A DNA stretch of 64,000 bases, taken from NCBI RefSeq assembly GCF_024868665.1, contig NC_079898.1:3905863-3969862 (forward strand), in the 5' to 3' direction. Position 1 is the first letter of the stretch. Each line of letters begins with the position of its first letter. Shown here piece after piece: positions 10,403 to 22,699 of the stretch. Below the pieces are notes generated by a model. The model was not told the origin of the DNA. It was given only the letters and a program-made list of their open reading frames with translations, and did no database searches. The stretch is from Triplophysa rosa (lineage: Eukaryota; Chordata; Actinopteri; Cypriniformes; Nemacheilidae). The position numbers were made by a program, and so were the translations under genes.

Positions 10403-10693
10403 AGAGATGTTAGCAAGTTCCAATGATGCCTTCAAATCTTTGGCTGTCATTCGGGGTTGTTTCTTTACCTCATTGATGAGTCTTCGTTGTGCTCTTGGTG
10501 TCATTTTGAATGGGCACCCACTTCTTGGTAGAGTAGCAACAGTCCCAAAGTGTCTCCATTTGTAGATTGTTTGCCTACCTGTAGAATGGTGAATTTCTAA
10601 AGTCTTTGAAGTAACTTTGTAACCCTTGCCAGCTTTATGTAAATCAGCAATTCTTGGTCGTAGATCCTCGGCAAGCTCTTTTTGGTGAGGCAT
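10403..10693 (-). pseudogene. Tc1-like transposase, N-terminal DNA-binding part only
   Basis: The frame starts at the ATG at 10693 (MPHQKELAEDLR). It encodes the paired-like helix-turn-helix domain of Tc1 transposases with a TGRQTIYKWRHFGTVATLPRSG hinge, and then MTPRAQRRLINEV of the second helix-turn-helix. About 97 residues remain of a usual 340. After ELANIS the frame enters DIRS terminal repeat. No catalytic DDE residue survives. Confidence 0.85.
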
Positions 10694-11071
10694 GGCTCAC
10701 ATAAGCATGTTCTTCTTGTGCAGAGCAAACTCCAAAAGTTTGAGGGGTTTTTATCAATCAAAGTAGCTGTTGTCCACACATCCAAACGTATTATCTTAAC
10801 GAGACTCCAGGTGTACTAAAACCTGACTCCAATTAGCTTTTTTGAGGTCATTAACTCAAGGGTTCACATACTTTTTTACACAAGCACTACGAGGTGTTTT
10901 TGGTTGTTCTCAATAAAGACATGAAAGACAAAAAAATGTTGTGTTATTATGTTAGACACATTTTATTTGTCAATACCCTTGACTTAGATGAAGATCAGAT
11001 CACATTTTATGACAAATTTATTCATAAAACCATGAAATTCCAAAAGGTTCACATATTTTGTCTTGCCACTG
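10403..11071 (-). mobile_element. Tc1-like transposon, 5' half
   Basis: The right end at 11071, next to TA, carries a terminal inverted repeat reading CAGTGGCAAGACAAAATATG inward. An internal direct repeat of the same type (GTTCACATACTTTTTTACAC) lies near 10862. The left half of the transposon is missing, cut at the DIRS fragment. Confidence 0.8.
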
Positions 11072-11895
11072 TATCGCATTTGATTTTTTCTGAGGTCACG
11101 TACTCTGTTAATCTATTTTATTTTCATTTTAAAACATATTACACACATACAAAACCCACTGACAATCAACAGTAGCAGTGTTAACAACTACGCAAACCAT
11201 GCAAATGCGTAGGGCCCTGCAAGCTTGGGGGCCCCCTAGTGGCCCCAAGCGGTTAAATCATTTGATGATTGCTCTTGACGCTAATCGGCCTGCGTGCGCT
11301 GCACCGGACGCACCTAATAACAGACAGGTCTGTCTTGGTTGATAAACCAATAGAAACTTTTAAAACTAGGGGGTGGGTTACCACGCTTTGACGCTCAGCC
11401 AGAGGCGCAATCGTCCGTTCATTACATGTTGCTAACATTTACAGGAACAACATTCTGTGGAGTCCTTCAAATAAAGTAAGGACTGCTGGAGAAAAATATA
11501 AATTTCAACTCAAAGTAAATGAGTTCACAATACTCATATTTATTAGTTTTAAAACTTAAAAGGTTTAAGGCAATCGGTTTCCTCAAACGGTTTGAGTTAC
11601 CATAACTTGTCGGGTTTTACAGTGTACATCCCTTGCTTTTTTAATGCTATATGCAAATACAAAATTATGTCAGCGCTTTGATGTGACAACACCTTCACAT
11701 GAAAAAAAAGAGCATCCTCACAAGACTCTTGATGGAGTCTGCAGGTTTAAAAAGCTCCTCAGTCTTGGTAAGTAATTGGTTATACGTTGAGGCTGACAAT
11801 GCGTCACGGCTCTTTCTGACTCTCAGTTTCACCACACCCCCCCCCCCGCTCCCTTTCTCTCTGCCTCATTCATGCGCGATGCTCAGACAGAGAAG
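11072..11895 (+). promoter_or_regulatory. 5' flank and probable 5' UTR of hcrtr2
   Basis: No coding signal is seen. A short G/C-rich repeat-like stretch lies at 11200-11245. A T/C-rich run with poly-C at 11825-11870 precedes the start codon. A GTAAGT at about 11767 and a CTCAG at about 11882-11886 could be the donor and acceptor of an upstream non-coding exon. I cannot place the transcription start. Confidence 0.35.
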
Positions 11896-12100
11896 ATGTC
11901 CGGGACCTCCGTTAATTCCGCCTGTACTGACTGCCTATCATCCTCGCCGCATCTCAACTCCACACATCCTCATATTGATGAAGATGAAGAACTTCTGCAG
12001 TACATCTGGAGAGAATACCTGCATCCTAAACAGTATGAATGGGTGCTCATAGCAGGATATATTATTGTCTTCCTTGTATCTTTGGTGGGAAACACCTTAG
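11896..12100 (+). CDS. hcrtr2: Orexin receptor 2, coding exon 1
   Basis: This exon encodes the extracellular N-terminus and most of TM1 of the hypocretin/orexin receptor 2, a class A G-protein-coupled receptor for orexin peptides. I chose the ATG at 11896 (MSGTS) because the mammalian protein starts MSGT; an in-frame ATG at 11872 would add eight residues. An LNST sequon offers N-glycosylation. The block YIWREYLHPKQYEWVLIAGY is almost identical to the known receptor and contains the amphipathic helix important for orexin binding. TM1 runs from WVLIAGY to SLVGN. The exon ends after the first base of a Val codon at a GTAAGT donor (phase 1). Confidence 0.95.
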
Positions 12101-13414
12101 GTAAGTTTGCACGTGCAAGTTAGAATTTTTTTATTTTTTATTTTTCCATTATGTTTGCTGCTAAACCCATTGAATAGGATTGTGTTTTTGGTTCAGTTCT
12201 GGATTTTCAGTAATTGTGCAATGGTTAATATGGTTAATAAACAATGTTGTTTTAACTGATTTCTCCAGATAGCCTGCATTAATGCTAAAAGAGATTAGCG
12301 CTGTATTTCCAACTAAGCATCTAATTTAAATGAATTAAGAAGTCAAACATGATTAAAATTATTAGTTATGTTTTATTATGGAAATATTAATAACGAACCT
12401 TAAAGAATATTATAAAATATAACACAAAATGCCGTTCATGACCCTGTTAAACATTTTTATAGTAGCCCCCTCACATGCATGTTTTTGACCATTTGCAAAA
12501 TTTATAACACAGCCGACATCTGTATTTTTGCTCTGCATGTAAAACGTGTTTGGCGGTTAATCTTTTCATCAGGCAAATCAAATCATGTGCTCCATTGGGT
12601 TGTTTTCTTTACTGTAACCCTATTGTTAACTTTCGGATAACAAGTAACAGCCTACTGTGAATTTATTATTTTAAAATGTCACTGAGGGTGATGCAAAATT
12701 ATTCAACTTTTTCAGAAACATACAAATTTAACTCATCAATGATCTAGATATCCTGGATTAGAGGATGGTTAATTCCGAAATATTATGGATCTTTTGAAAC
12801 TGTACTTCAGTTGGAATTCTTTTCATTTGCTATTCCCTTTAAACGTGAAGTGTGTCATTTCTGTGCCACTAGGGGCATCACATGTAATTGCAACCTGTTT
12901 GCTTAGAAGCTCAGCCAGGGTTTGACTGTGAGGCGCACATTAAGCCAAACACTGTCGAATTTAAAACCATTCACAGGTTTACTCAGTTATGCTGTTAACC
13001 CCTGCTGTATGAATGCCATTGTTGTTATTAACTGTTGAAAAAAAATCTTTATATGGTGTTTTGATTAGCATGTCAGGTAAAATTCATCAAATACAGAATG
13101 TCGCCATGCAGAGCTGGGCCGAGCAGAGCAGGCATTTTCAGTTTATAGTCTTTGGAAGCTGATTGACAGGCTTGTGCAGGAGATTATGTAATGAGAGATA
13201 GTGACCTAAGGCACTTGAGAAAGTGTGATACTGTAAAAAGAAAATAAATCATGTGTAATAAAAGTTGAAAAGGTGTAGCAGCCAGTCAGCTGATTTTGTA
13301 GAAATTTTCATAGCTTTGATCACAACATCATGTAGGCTATTGCTATATTTAATGCATATCAGATGCGCTTTCCACGTTGTGGCTATGGCAACACTCTCTC
13401 ACGGGAATTCATGA
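12101..13414 (+). other. hcrtr2 intron 1, first part
   Basis: AT-rich intronic sequence. No gene, RNA or clear element was recognised. Confidence 0.6.
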
Positions 13415-14050
13415 CATTGTCACGAACTGTAATCTATTAATTCTTGTTTACTGACACGAATTTGCCACCTTTTTTGTGTCAGTCAGAACGACTTTTTTTT
13501 GTGTCACCAACACGACTTTCAATCTAATGTATTTTAATACGCTGTATCTTTCATGTGTATAAATATATATCAACGCAATTTGATGGGCATTCATACCTAT
13601 TTTACAAGGTGGCTCAATCGTGTGGATTCCTATTTCCTACGATCTCATTGGTATGTTTTGTTATGATTTGACTTTTCCCCTGTGACGTTAGGTTTAGGGG
13701 CGGGGTTAGAGCAGCCATTTATCATTGTTTTGCCACTTCATGAAACTTGCGTGTTTAGCTAAATTAGCCTTTGCGGCTGTGATTTTAGGGTTTGGGGTGA
13801 AGTAAGGTGTTGGTTAGCCACATCCTAAAATATGTATGACTTCTTTTGATATCATGTTATAAATATATAAATGTAAATACACACGCAGTCTGTTTATTGA
13901 AAGTCTTGCTGAGTGACACGAAAAGAAAGTCGTGCTGAGTGACATTCAAAAAAGGTTGTGCTCACTGACACGAAAAAATTGGGATATTCGTGTCCATGAA
14001 CACGAATTAATACATAACAAATTTCGTGGCCAAGCCACGAACTGCCATGA
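13415..14050. mobile_element. Non-autonomous element with long inverted arms
   Basis: The left arm (about 13420-13570) and right arm (about 13880-14045) are imperfect inverted copies. They share TATTAATTC, TGACACGAAT, TTTTTTGTGTCAGTCAG-like and CACGACTTTCAAT words. The middle contains GGTTTAGGGGCGGGGTTAG. No protein is encoded. The arms would form a hairpin of about 150 bp. Confidence 0.65.
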
Positions 14051-16238
14051 GACTGGGTTTTGCTATAGACTGTGATTAAACTTAAGTTTATTGTATAACA
14101 GACCTACTCGGAAGAGATGAAAAAGGTGACACACACACAATTTAAGTCCCTACAGTTTTAGTGATTTTTACATTCAATTTATGCATTTTGGTGCATTCTG
14201 TCAAGTAATAGACAATAAATATTTGCTTCAGCCATAATTTGCTGGTGAAATGTATTGGCCTGCACAAGTTTCAAGTGCACTAAATGACATCTACTGTAGC
14301 AGCAGCTAATCACATGACATATGACTAATCTGAAGCTCATACGCAAATATTGAACACCCAATACAATTTAAGATAAAATGCTTTACTGCTATTATATATC
14401 TGGCAAACAACAATTAGCAACAATTAAACAACTGATTTTCAGCACAGCACAGTCATTCATTATACAGTGATTGTTTCATTGCCTGTTCATAGAGAGTAGT
14501 TGGTACACATAAAAATGAAGATTTGTTGTCAATTTCCTCACCCTTGGACCATTTTGAGATCTGAGGCCATCAACTATGGAGCAATTTTATTCTCATTAAT
14601 TATTCATGCGTAAAACACATGTAGCCAGTTTCACATGCATAACACCAAATTCATGTGCACAACGTATATACATTCACAAAAAACAATTCACATGTGTAAA
14701 ATAAAATTATATTCTCATAAAAAAAAACGTTTCACAAATGCTAAATACAATTCACAGAGGTACAACTGTGCACAAAAGTTTCAAAAGTTAAAATTTACCA
14801 TGGAATGTAAATGTGCTAATCATATGAAAATTAACTCATATTAAATTAACACTGTTTATATACTGTGCTTTGGGCATTTGAACATAAAAATTTGCATTCA
14901 GCTGTAATTGTGTATCTGTTGATTTTATTCAGTGTAGTGAAAGAATTCATAAATCATACTGAAGGCAACAACTGTCAATGCCCTTTTTTACAGACACACA
15001 CAAATAGCATTTTGAGCAGTATTGGATTTTTTTGCACCAGGGACATAATACAACTAAAAGTACTAATAACTTGGAATATCACTAGCAAAGACTGGACTCA
15101 TGCTCATACTGCAGATCTTTTTAATGAATCTCAGGTGCTTTTGGGAGTTTCAAACATTAGCCTCAGAATCTCAGGTCTTGAATGATGTGTATGATTGATA
15201 AATTCTCACATTCATTTATTTTTTATATAAACCTGAAAGGGTTATACCACACTCACTGGGTCATCATGTAAATATGCAATCAACACGTAGTATAGTTTTC
15301 TCACAGAGCTATTGCAGTGCTTTGGAAAGTGCAAGTGCCTTTATTTTTCCTCCATAGATGTGTTGAAGGGGTTTCATCAAACGATCAGATGATGGAATAT
15401 GATAACACAATGTGGTCATGTGATTAAGACATGAAACAAGAAAAAGGGAAAGAGCTATCAATGTGAGGATGCCTCTGCCCATCTTTATGTGCCAAATCCC
15501 CTAAACACAAGGGAAAGAGGGCAAGAGGGTGACATGCCCAACTTGAGTGAAACACTCTCACAATTATATTGCATTGTTGTCCATAACACCTGCTGTCTTA
15601 CATTCAGTGACCATTTAGGACCATCTGTGACCATGTTATTTCAGGTATAAGGGAGGTTGGCAGCCAAATCCGTGCCAACACTTTTATTGTCTGGGGCTTT
15701 AGAGCTACTCCCACAGGCCATTACATCGCCACATCTTTTACTGTTCCCTCTGGGCTGATTTATCCATTGTGTCTTCATTCATTTTCGGGTTACAGTCTTC
15801 CAATTGCGTTGACAAAAAAGTGTGAAAACATCTCCCATAGAGCTTTCTACAAAGAAACAAAAAGAGAGAAGGACCACGAATGATCAAATTGCCACATTTT
15901 ATATGTTAGAAAGCACACGCCTGTGTGCACAGCAATCATCCATGTGTGAGTCACTGCATAAGCCATTGATAATGAAAGAAGACAAACAAAACTATTGGTG
16001 TGTAGGACATAATCTTCAATTCCCTGAAAGGCTTTGAACGCGAGAAACTGGTCTGCAATTATATATGTATGCTTGTATTTCAAAAGATTATGTAACCAAT
16101 GTTTTTTGGAGATTATAACACAGAATGAAATATATAAATACATTAATTTACATTTACTGTACATACATATACTGTATATGCATACAGGTCCAGGTTTAAT
16201 TACTGTAGATGTAATATAAATGCTGGGTAATGATGAAA
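14051..16238 (+). other. hcrtr2 intron 1, unannotated stretch
   Basis: AT-rich sequence with small open frames (for example 14865-15185) that show no family motif or codon bias. Nothing supportable is seen. Confidence 0.5.
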
Positions 16239-16466
16239 TGAAGAGTTTGGTTCCAAAATGAGATAACTCCCTTTTTAAAAATGTTCAAAAATCATGTTTT
16301 TTATTATGTTATCATGTTTTGATTGTGTTTTATTATGTTAGATAGCTGTATTTTCTGAGTTGTTATGGCTTAAATCAAAACAAACCAACTCCAGTTTGAT
16401 TGATATTAATTGGAATGCACAGTCAAAAAATATTTAAAAAATGGAGTTTTGGAACCAAACTCTTCA
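16239..16466. mobile_element. 228-bp MITE with 20-bp perfect terminal inverted repeats
   Basis: The ends are exact inverted copies: TGAAGAGTTTGGTTCCAAAA at 16239-16258 and its complement at 16447-16466. There is no coding capacity. The interior is AT-rich. Confidence 0.85.
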
Positions 16467-17049
16467 AATATACTGTAGACAAAGCCAGGGTCGTAACAGT
16501 TAACGAGACTCATGTTCTGTGATTGCACATTCAGATTGTATTTGTCTTGCATAAAAGCCCACATTCTTAGAAACAATTGCTTATTAGTGCCTTAATAAAA
16601 ATCGATCTCCTGTCCTTGTGCAGTGGCTGTGATGCTGTTCAGTCAAACATTTTATATATTTAAACAGAAACAATTTCTTATGTGAAAAAGGGGGTTGTGA
16701 AAAGTCAAAAGACATTTTTATCACTAAGGACGCAGATCATAGTTGTCAACACGTTTGATGTCATCATAACATTAAGCAAATTTTCACATGAAAAATATAA
16801 ATACAGTATGTGTTACAGCCTGTTATAGTGAGACCAATTTAAGAAACTGGCATTCCAGTGGCTAACTTAAAATAAATATGTTTTGGTTTTCAGCAAAGTA
16901 TGTCCTAACTGTTTGCTTTTTTCCAACGAAATCTCATTGTTGCATCGCTAATCATAGCCAGTAGAAAACATCTTATAATATTTGACTAAATTATTATTGA
17001 TAAGATATCGGTACTAACGGTACTGTTTAGCGTGTTGACAAAATATTTA

Positions 17050-17106
17050 AATGCTCTCCTACTTTGGATAAAAGGGTCTGCCAAATGAATATATGTAAAT
17101 GTAAAT
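17050..17106 (+). repeat. Short retroposon tail
   Basis: The words TTTGGATAAAAG and GTCTGCCAAATGAATATATG followed by TGTAAATGTAAAT match the 3' tail found in many fish SINEs and their partner LINEs. Only the tail is present. Confidence 0.5.
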
Positions 17107-18040
17107 ATCATCAATATTCACTCCTTATATGTTGTGGTGAATTGAATTGACTTACGAAAAATATTGCCACACCTATAACTAAATTATCGCTATCTGAAAA
17201 TTACTCTGATTTAAAACCTGACCTGTCAGCCTGCTGGCTAATGCAACATCCTGCAGCATGACTGAAATGAAATCATGTGTTTTCTATGAGCTTTTTATAC
17301 TTGCACATACATTTTGTCAGGCTAAACAATTTGTATCTGATGTTATAGTTATTGAATGAATTTTATTAATACACAACCATACTCGTGTCATCCACCTACA
17401 GTAGGTGGATTTTTCTCATTTTTGGTTAAGCAGTCCATGTTTTCCTTCTCCGCAAATGATGCATATGGCGTGCACTCCTGTGGCTTATTGAAGCAACATT
17501 GTAATAGCAGCGCAACGGTTGTGTGTTTGTTTCGCAAGGAACACACATACTAATGACATGTATACTTTTAATGCACTGCAAGTATGTTTGGATATGAGTG
17601 CCAAATGCATCAATGTAAATGTTATTGTGACAAAGCTGCCAAAAGATTTTTGCCTGAAGAAGATCTCTTAAAAAGCATAAGCATAATAATGCTGCCTTAC
17701 CTTTTGAAGCAGCCTTTTGTTGCCAGCGTGCATTTTGCTGGTTGCTCAAGCTCCTCACAACAGATTCAAGAACCAAGCTATTGTTATTTATCTATAGTGT
17801 GTAACACACTAATTAATTAATTGACCTCTAAGTTTATGGTTTCTTTAAGTTCTTCGATAAATATGCTAAACAAAATCAACATTAATCAACTGATCTCATA
17901 TAATATTGGTGAGTTGATTGGTAATCCATGGCTAATTCATGCCTTATTCATGAACCACTCAGACTTATATTTACACTATATTTACATTAATTTGCAGTAC
18001 AGATGCTATTTAACCAAACCACTTATGAGAATGTGCATAG
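17107..18040 (+). other. hcrtr2 intron 1, unannotated stretch
   Basis: No gene was recognised. A small perfect palindrome (ATCCACCTAC / GTAGGTGGAT) lies at 17389-17410. Confidence 0.5.
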
Positions 18041-19290
18041 GGCCAGATTTACTAACAGCTTGCGGAAGCACAAACGCCTCTTCTGACACGCAGTGAAAAT
18101 TATCACTGAAAAGGCGTGGACACAGCTGTTTTTGCGACTGACCTTATAATGCATATGCATTTGTAGGAGTTTCCTCTTCAGACAAAAACTTTATGGGAGG
18201 AGAGTATTTAAATAAATCACGCAACATGATTTACTGTAGTAAGGTTTGTGCTCGTCATTGTACTGGTATTTGTGGCTTTATTTAAAGGGATAGTTCACCC
18301 AAAAATACCAATTCTGTCATCATTTACTCAACCCCAGGTTGTTCCAGACCTGTATAATTTTCTTTTTTTGCAGAACACAAAGGAAGATATTTGGAAGAAT
18401 GTCAGTAACCAAACAGATCTCATCCCCTATTTACTGCCATAGCAGGGAAAATAAATACAATGGGAGTAAATGGGGGATGAGATCTGTTTGGTTACTGTCA
18501 TTCTACCAAATATCTTGCTTTGTGTTTAGCAGAACAAAGACATTTATACAGGTTTCGAATAGGGTGACCACCAACCAACAAAACCAAATGGGACAGGTAA
18601 TACGTATGTAAATAATTTTTTTGTTCGTCAGAAGATTTTTGTAGCTCAGAGAGAGGATTTCACAGAAAAGTGGGTTACCACAGTTGAAGAGGCTGGCAGG
18701 CTCTGTAAAAACCTCATAATGGGGACTAAGCCCTGGGGCTTAAGAGCCACCCGAAATTCCCCATAGGCTTATAATGGGGAAGGGAATCCCATAGAATCAA
18801 GTGTAGCGTCAGTTCTGGTTGGTCACATGAGTCAAGCTTGCATCAGCTGATCACATCAGGTGCAACTTATCAACGTTAACTTAAAGTCATACAACACATA
18901 CTGGACTGTGTCCTATAGAGGGTATGCACGTGACGTCAATTTCCCACGTGAACACGCCAAAATGTTCCCTTGAGTGGCAAAACACTCAGAAAAATGGCTG
19001 CTTACAGCAGGCAACCAATCTGTCACTTAGGATCATCATAAAGCAATCAAGCCACGCCCTAGAAACATATTACAGCAATCTAGCAACTAGGGATGTAACG
19101 ATACACCAATTCTACGGTTCGGTTCGGGTCACAGTTTTAGAGCCATTGTTCGATTTGATTCTGCTTGAGAATAATATTTCGAAAAGTACAGCTCTTATTA
19201 GTTTTTAACAGTGTTCTTACTACTATTTAATCAAATGTAAAGGTATAAAAATTTGCTTCGTGATATAGCCCCAAAGCAAAATTATGCGAC

Positions 19291-19675
19291 TGTCACAGTC
19301 ACCAGCCGCAGTGCCCTCTCAAGTCCACAATAGGGTACTCCCCTCATCAGCCGGTCTGCCAACACACACTACATTTCCCATAACCCTTCACCCAGACTCA
19401 TCAGCCATGATTGTATTCACCTGTGTCTTGTTAAGTGTCTTTATACCTGGTCCATTCTGTTATTCAGTGCGAAATCTTGTGTTACAACTGCATTTCTGAG
19501 CATTTCTCTATTGGATTACTTGTGTTTAGATTTTTGGACTTCTGCTACCTGCCCGACCATCGCCTGTGACCTCGTTTATGATTGTTTGCTGGCTGCCCTG
19601 ACATACTGCCTGTTATTCTCAATAAAGCTGCATTTAGATCCTCAACCCCTTCAAGTCTAGGAGCGGATCATATCA
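19291..19675 (+). mobile_element. Solo LTR with GCGAC target-site duplication
   Basis: A 385-bp segment starts TGTCACAGTC and ends TATCA. It is flanked on both sides by GCGAC (19286-19290 and 19676-19680). An AATAAA polyadenylation signal lies at about 19621. TG...CA ends plus a 5-bp duplication identify an LTR left by recombination of a retrotransposon. Confidence 0.8.
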
Positions 19676-19735
19676 GCGACATGTGACACTTAAGCAGCGC
19701 ATAGAGAGAGAGGAATTCCAATGCGCAGAGCGCTG

Positions 19736-20230
19736 TGTCATGATCGTGGAAATGAGGACCCAGGTGCAGACAACGGTGGACGGAAAACAAACGATGGGGA
19801 GACAAAATGGGAACAGAGCTAACAATACATAAAAATATAAACCAAAAACGTCCCACGTGGGGGACAAAACAAGCGGACAGTGTATTCAAACAGACTATAT
19901 AAAGCTAAGACAGGACTACACTAAATACACACAAGAAGACAGGATCAATGAATATGCAACACTCACGGGGACTAGGAACAGCAGTGAATACAAAACGAAT
20001 CAGCACAAGACAAGAGACACGAGGTCAATATATAGGGAAATACAAACGAGGGATGATAACACAGGGAGGGTGACGGGGATCAAACACTAAGGAGAACTTA
20101 ACAAGGGAACGAGAGGGGCGGGGCCAATGACGAGACACCGGAGAGAAGGAGTATATGGAAAGCCAAAACTGCTTCTCTCCACATATAACAAGGGATCCTG
20201 CCGTGATTCTGATGAGACAGAATCACGACA
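19736..20230. mobile_element. Solo LTR with CGCTG/TGCTG flanks
   Basis: A 495-bp segment starts TGTCATGATC and ends GAATCACGACA. The flanks are CGCTG (19731-19735) and TGCTG (20231-20235), a 5-bp duplication with one transition. No internal retroelement genes are present. Confidence 0.7.
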
Positions 20231-20864
20231 TGCTGTCTGCCACAGTACAACAATAACGATTCACAATACATTAATTTAACTTTAAATACATTAATGAGCA
20301 AAACCTCTTCAAGAAGCTCATCAAGAAGCTCATTTTACTCACGATGTAGATTGTATAACTTGTATTTTTTTAATCTATTTTGTATTTTTATCTCATGCTT
20401 TGAAGGAAACAATAAAAGACGATAGAGGATTCACTTGGTGTAGGAAAGAGTGATTGACAGCGTGATGCGATCGTTTCCCCCTCACACATATGCAATATGA
20501 GCATTTATTACTCGTTGTAATGCTTGATTCTTTTTGCCCAGTTGCGACATTTGCAGGTTCTTTACTCCCAATTAAAAACCTCTCAAAACGTCTTGGTTAC
20601 GGATGTAACCTCGGTTCCCTGATGGAGGGAACGAGACGTTGTGTCGAACCGACAGAATGGGGTTTGTCTTGAGAACCTATCATCTTCTGAGTATTTAGAA
20701 AAGGCCAATGAAAATTGGCGAATGAAATTTGCATGCCGGACTCCTCCCCGGATGTCCGGGTATAAGAGGGAAGCCGGCGTGCTCATTCATTCACCTTTGG
20801 TCTGAGGAGCCTAAAGCATCCTCCCCCGACTGCTGGGGTGGGTGGCCAGTGTTGTGGCATGAGG

Positions 20865-20953
20865 GACACAACGTCTCGTTCCCTCCATCAGGGAACCAAG
20901 GTTACATCCGGAACCAAGACGTTCCCTTTCTGTCGGTCTCTCGACGTTGTGTC
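20865..20953. repeat. DIRS internal complementary region
   Basis: The first part complements the left outer end of the element and the second part complements the right outer end. They fuse at the shared GTT within AAGACGTTCCC. It serves as the template that circularises the cDNA. A diverged second copy lies at 9541-9600 in the DIRS fragment. Confidence 0.9.
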
Positions 20954-21690
20954 AAACCGACAGAATGGGGTTCCTATAAGATGCCACAGCACTGAGCCGC
21001 GTCACAATCTCAAGTGGAGCAACGTTGACTGGCCTGGGCGAGTCAGACGAAGACGCTAACGCGAAATTATGAAATTAGAGGAAGGGGAACAAAGAGCTTT
21101 ACAACAAAGTTGGGAAGCCCCTGCCACCGGCCGTCACGGGCGGAGGCCTAGTTCTGTAAATGGCGAGAAGCCGCCCGGCACCGTAAGGGCAACTGGGTAA
21201 GCATTATTCCCCCCGGGGGTTAAAACGCTGCAGAGACCACTACCTACCATAGGGAGGAATTAGTGGAGAGACCACATGGTCTCACCATCAGAGGAGAACT
21301 CATGGGAAAATGTGCGGACTGCAGGAGTTAACCGCAAGGTGGGAGTCCACCTAGGGAGGTCATGGGTTGCCGAGGTGGGAACCATTCATGAGGATACATC
21401 AGACGGAACAACCCACGGAGGGGGGGATAACACGTCTGGAGCACTAGGTCCGGTTAGAGCTATGTGGGAGATAACCCAACTGTTTCCCGGCCTAGGGGGG
21501 CAGGGCTGCTCTGCCCAGCCTGCCCCGAGGAAGGTACTAGTGATGGATAAAATGCCTGTTCTTTACCCAGTGGGGGAAAGCGGGAGGCGTAATAGCCGCT
21601 GATCCCCCTAAAGAAGGGGGAAGGGCTTTCGCAGGCCAACGCCCTACACCTTGCCAGGATGAGAGCTGACACCGGTTCCTCGCGTAGGTA

Positions 21691-22562
21691 TTAGAACCTC
21701 ACGGAGTTGCTGGGCATAGCCCAACCCGCAGCTCTGCAGATGTCTGCCAGAGAGGCGCCCTGAGACAGTGCCCATGAGGGGTGTGCCTCACTCCCAACGG
21801 GCAGAGGCGAATTGAGATCGGTATGCCCTAACGAGGGCATCCACGATCCAGTGCGCCAGCCTCTGTTTGGAGACAGCCCTCCCTTCTGCTGACCTCCGAA
21901 ACAGACAAAGAGCTGCTCAGAGCTTCTGGGCTCTGCGTGCGGTCCAAGTAGAGGCGCCGTGCGCGTACTGGACACAACACGGATAGGTTGGGTCTTCCTC
22001 CCCGGTGGGGAGCACCTGCAGGTTCACCACCTGGTCTCTCGGGAGAGTGGTGGGAACTTTGGGCACGTAGCCGGGGCGGGGTCTCAAGATAACATGAGAA
22101 TCCCGGCCCCGAGTTCTAGGCAATCTGTGGACACGGAGGGTGCTTGCAGATCCCCTACCCTCTTGGAGGTGAGCGCCATGCGGAAAGCCGTCTTTATCAA
22201 GACTGAGAAAGTTGAGGCCCGCCACCTAGGTCGCAAGAGGGTACGGAGCGCAGATAAGGTGGTCACCCTCTCGCGCCCCTTAGGAAACTAATGACCAGGT
22301 CGTGCTGTCCCAGAGGCTACCCAGCACTTGGGTCATGATGAGTGGCCATAGCTGCTACATACATTCCCAGAGTGGAGGGGGAGAGGTTACTCCCCAGTCT
22401 CTCTTGAGGAAGGGACAGCTCGTACCCGACTGAGCAACTCCGCAGGTCTTCTCGCCGAGAAGAGCACCAGGACGAGAAGAGGCACCACCTATGGGCGTAT
22501 AGCTGCCCAGTGGCCGAAGCCCTAGCCTGAGTGACGTCCCAACCAGAACGGGGGTGGGTCAC
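21691..22562 (-). pseudogene. DIRS tyrosine recombinase, degenerate
   Basis: Three minus-strand frames together cover the protein. At 22317-22562 is the core-binding part (WCLFSSWCSSRREDL, SNLSPSTLGMYVAA). Near 22080-22266 is KRVGDLQAPSV, followed by ILRPRPGYVPKVPTT. At 21691-21975 is the C-terminal part ending ASLADICRAAGWA. The expected active-site HSTR-like stretch reads AHPSWALS, so catalytic residues appear lost. Frameshifts separate the parts. An intact enzyme would integrate the element circle through a phosphotyrosine intermediate. Confidence 0.8.
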
Positions 22563-22699
22563 TCAGGATCTCCTCATCCCGTCCAGACATGGAGACCAGG
22601 TTCTGCCTGGGATGCCGTAACGTGCCCCTTCCCCTGGGGAAGCAGTTCGCCAGGGGAAGCGGCCAGGGGGAGTTGTTGTCAGAGCCTTAGCTCCGAGAA

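Larger units (their letters stand above)
19088..20290. mobile_element. hAT-like fragment interrupted by two solo LTRs
   Basis: The left end TAGGGATGTAACGATACACC with following CGGTTCGG and TTTAGAGCCATTG resembles a frequent fish hAT-type repeat. The right portion after the second LTR (ACAATAACGATTCACAATAC) may be its inverted counterpart. The right border is not certain. Confidence 0.45.

Noticed and set aside
14865..15185. A 106-aa gene in intron 1
   Set aside because: No family motif, AT-driven composition and no splice or promoter context. Most likely a chance frame.
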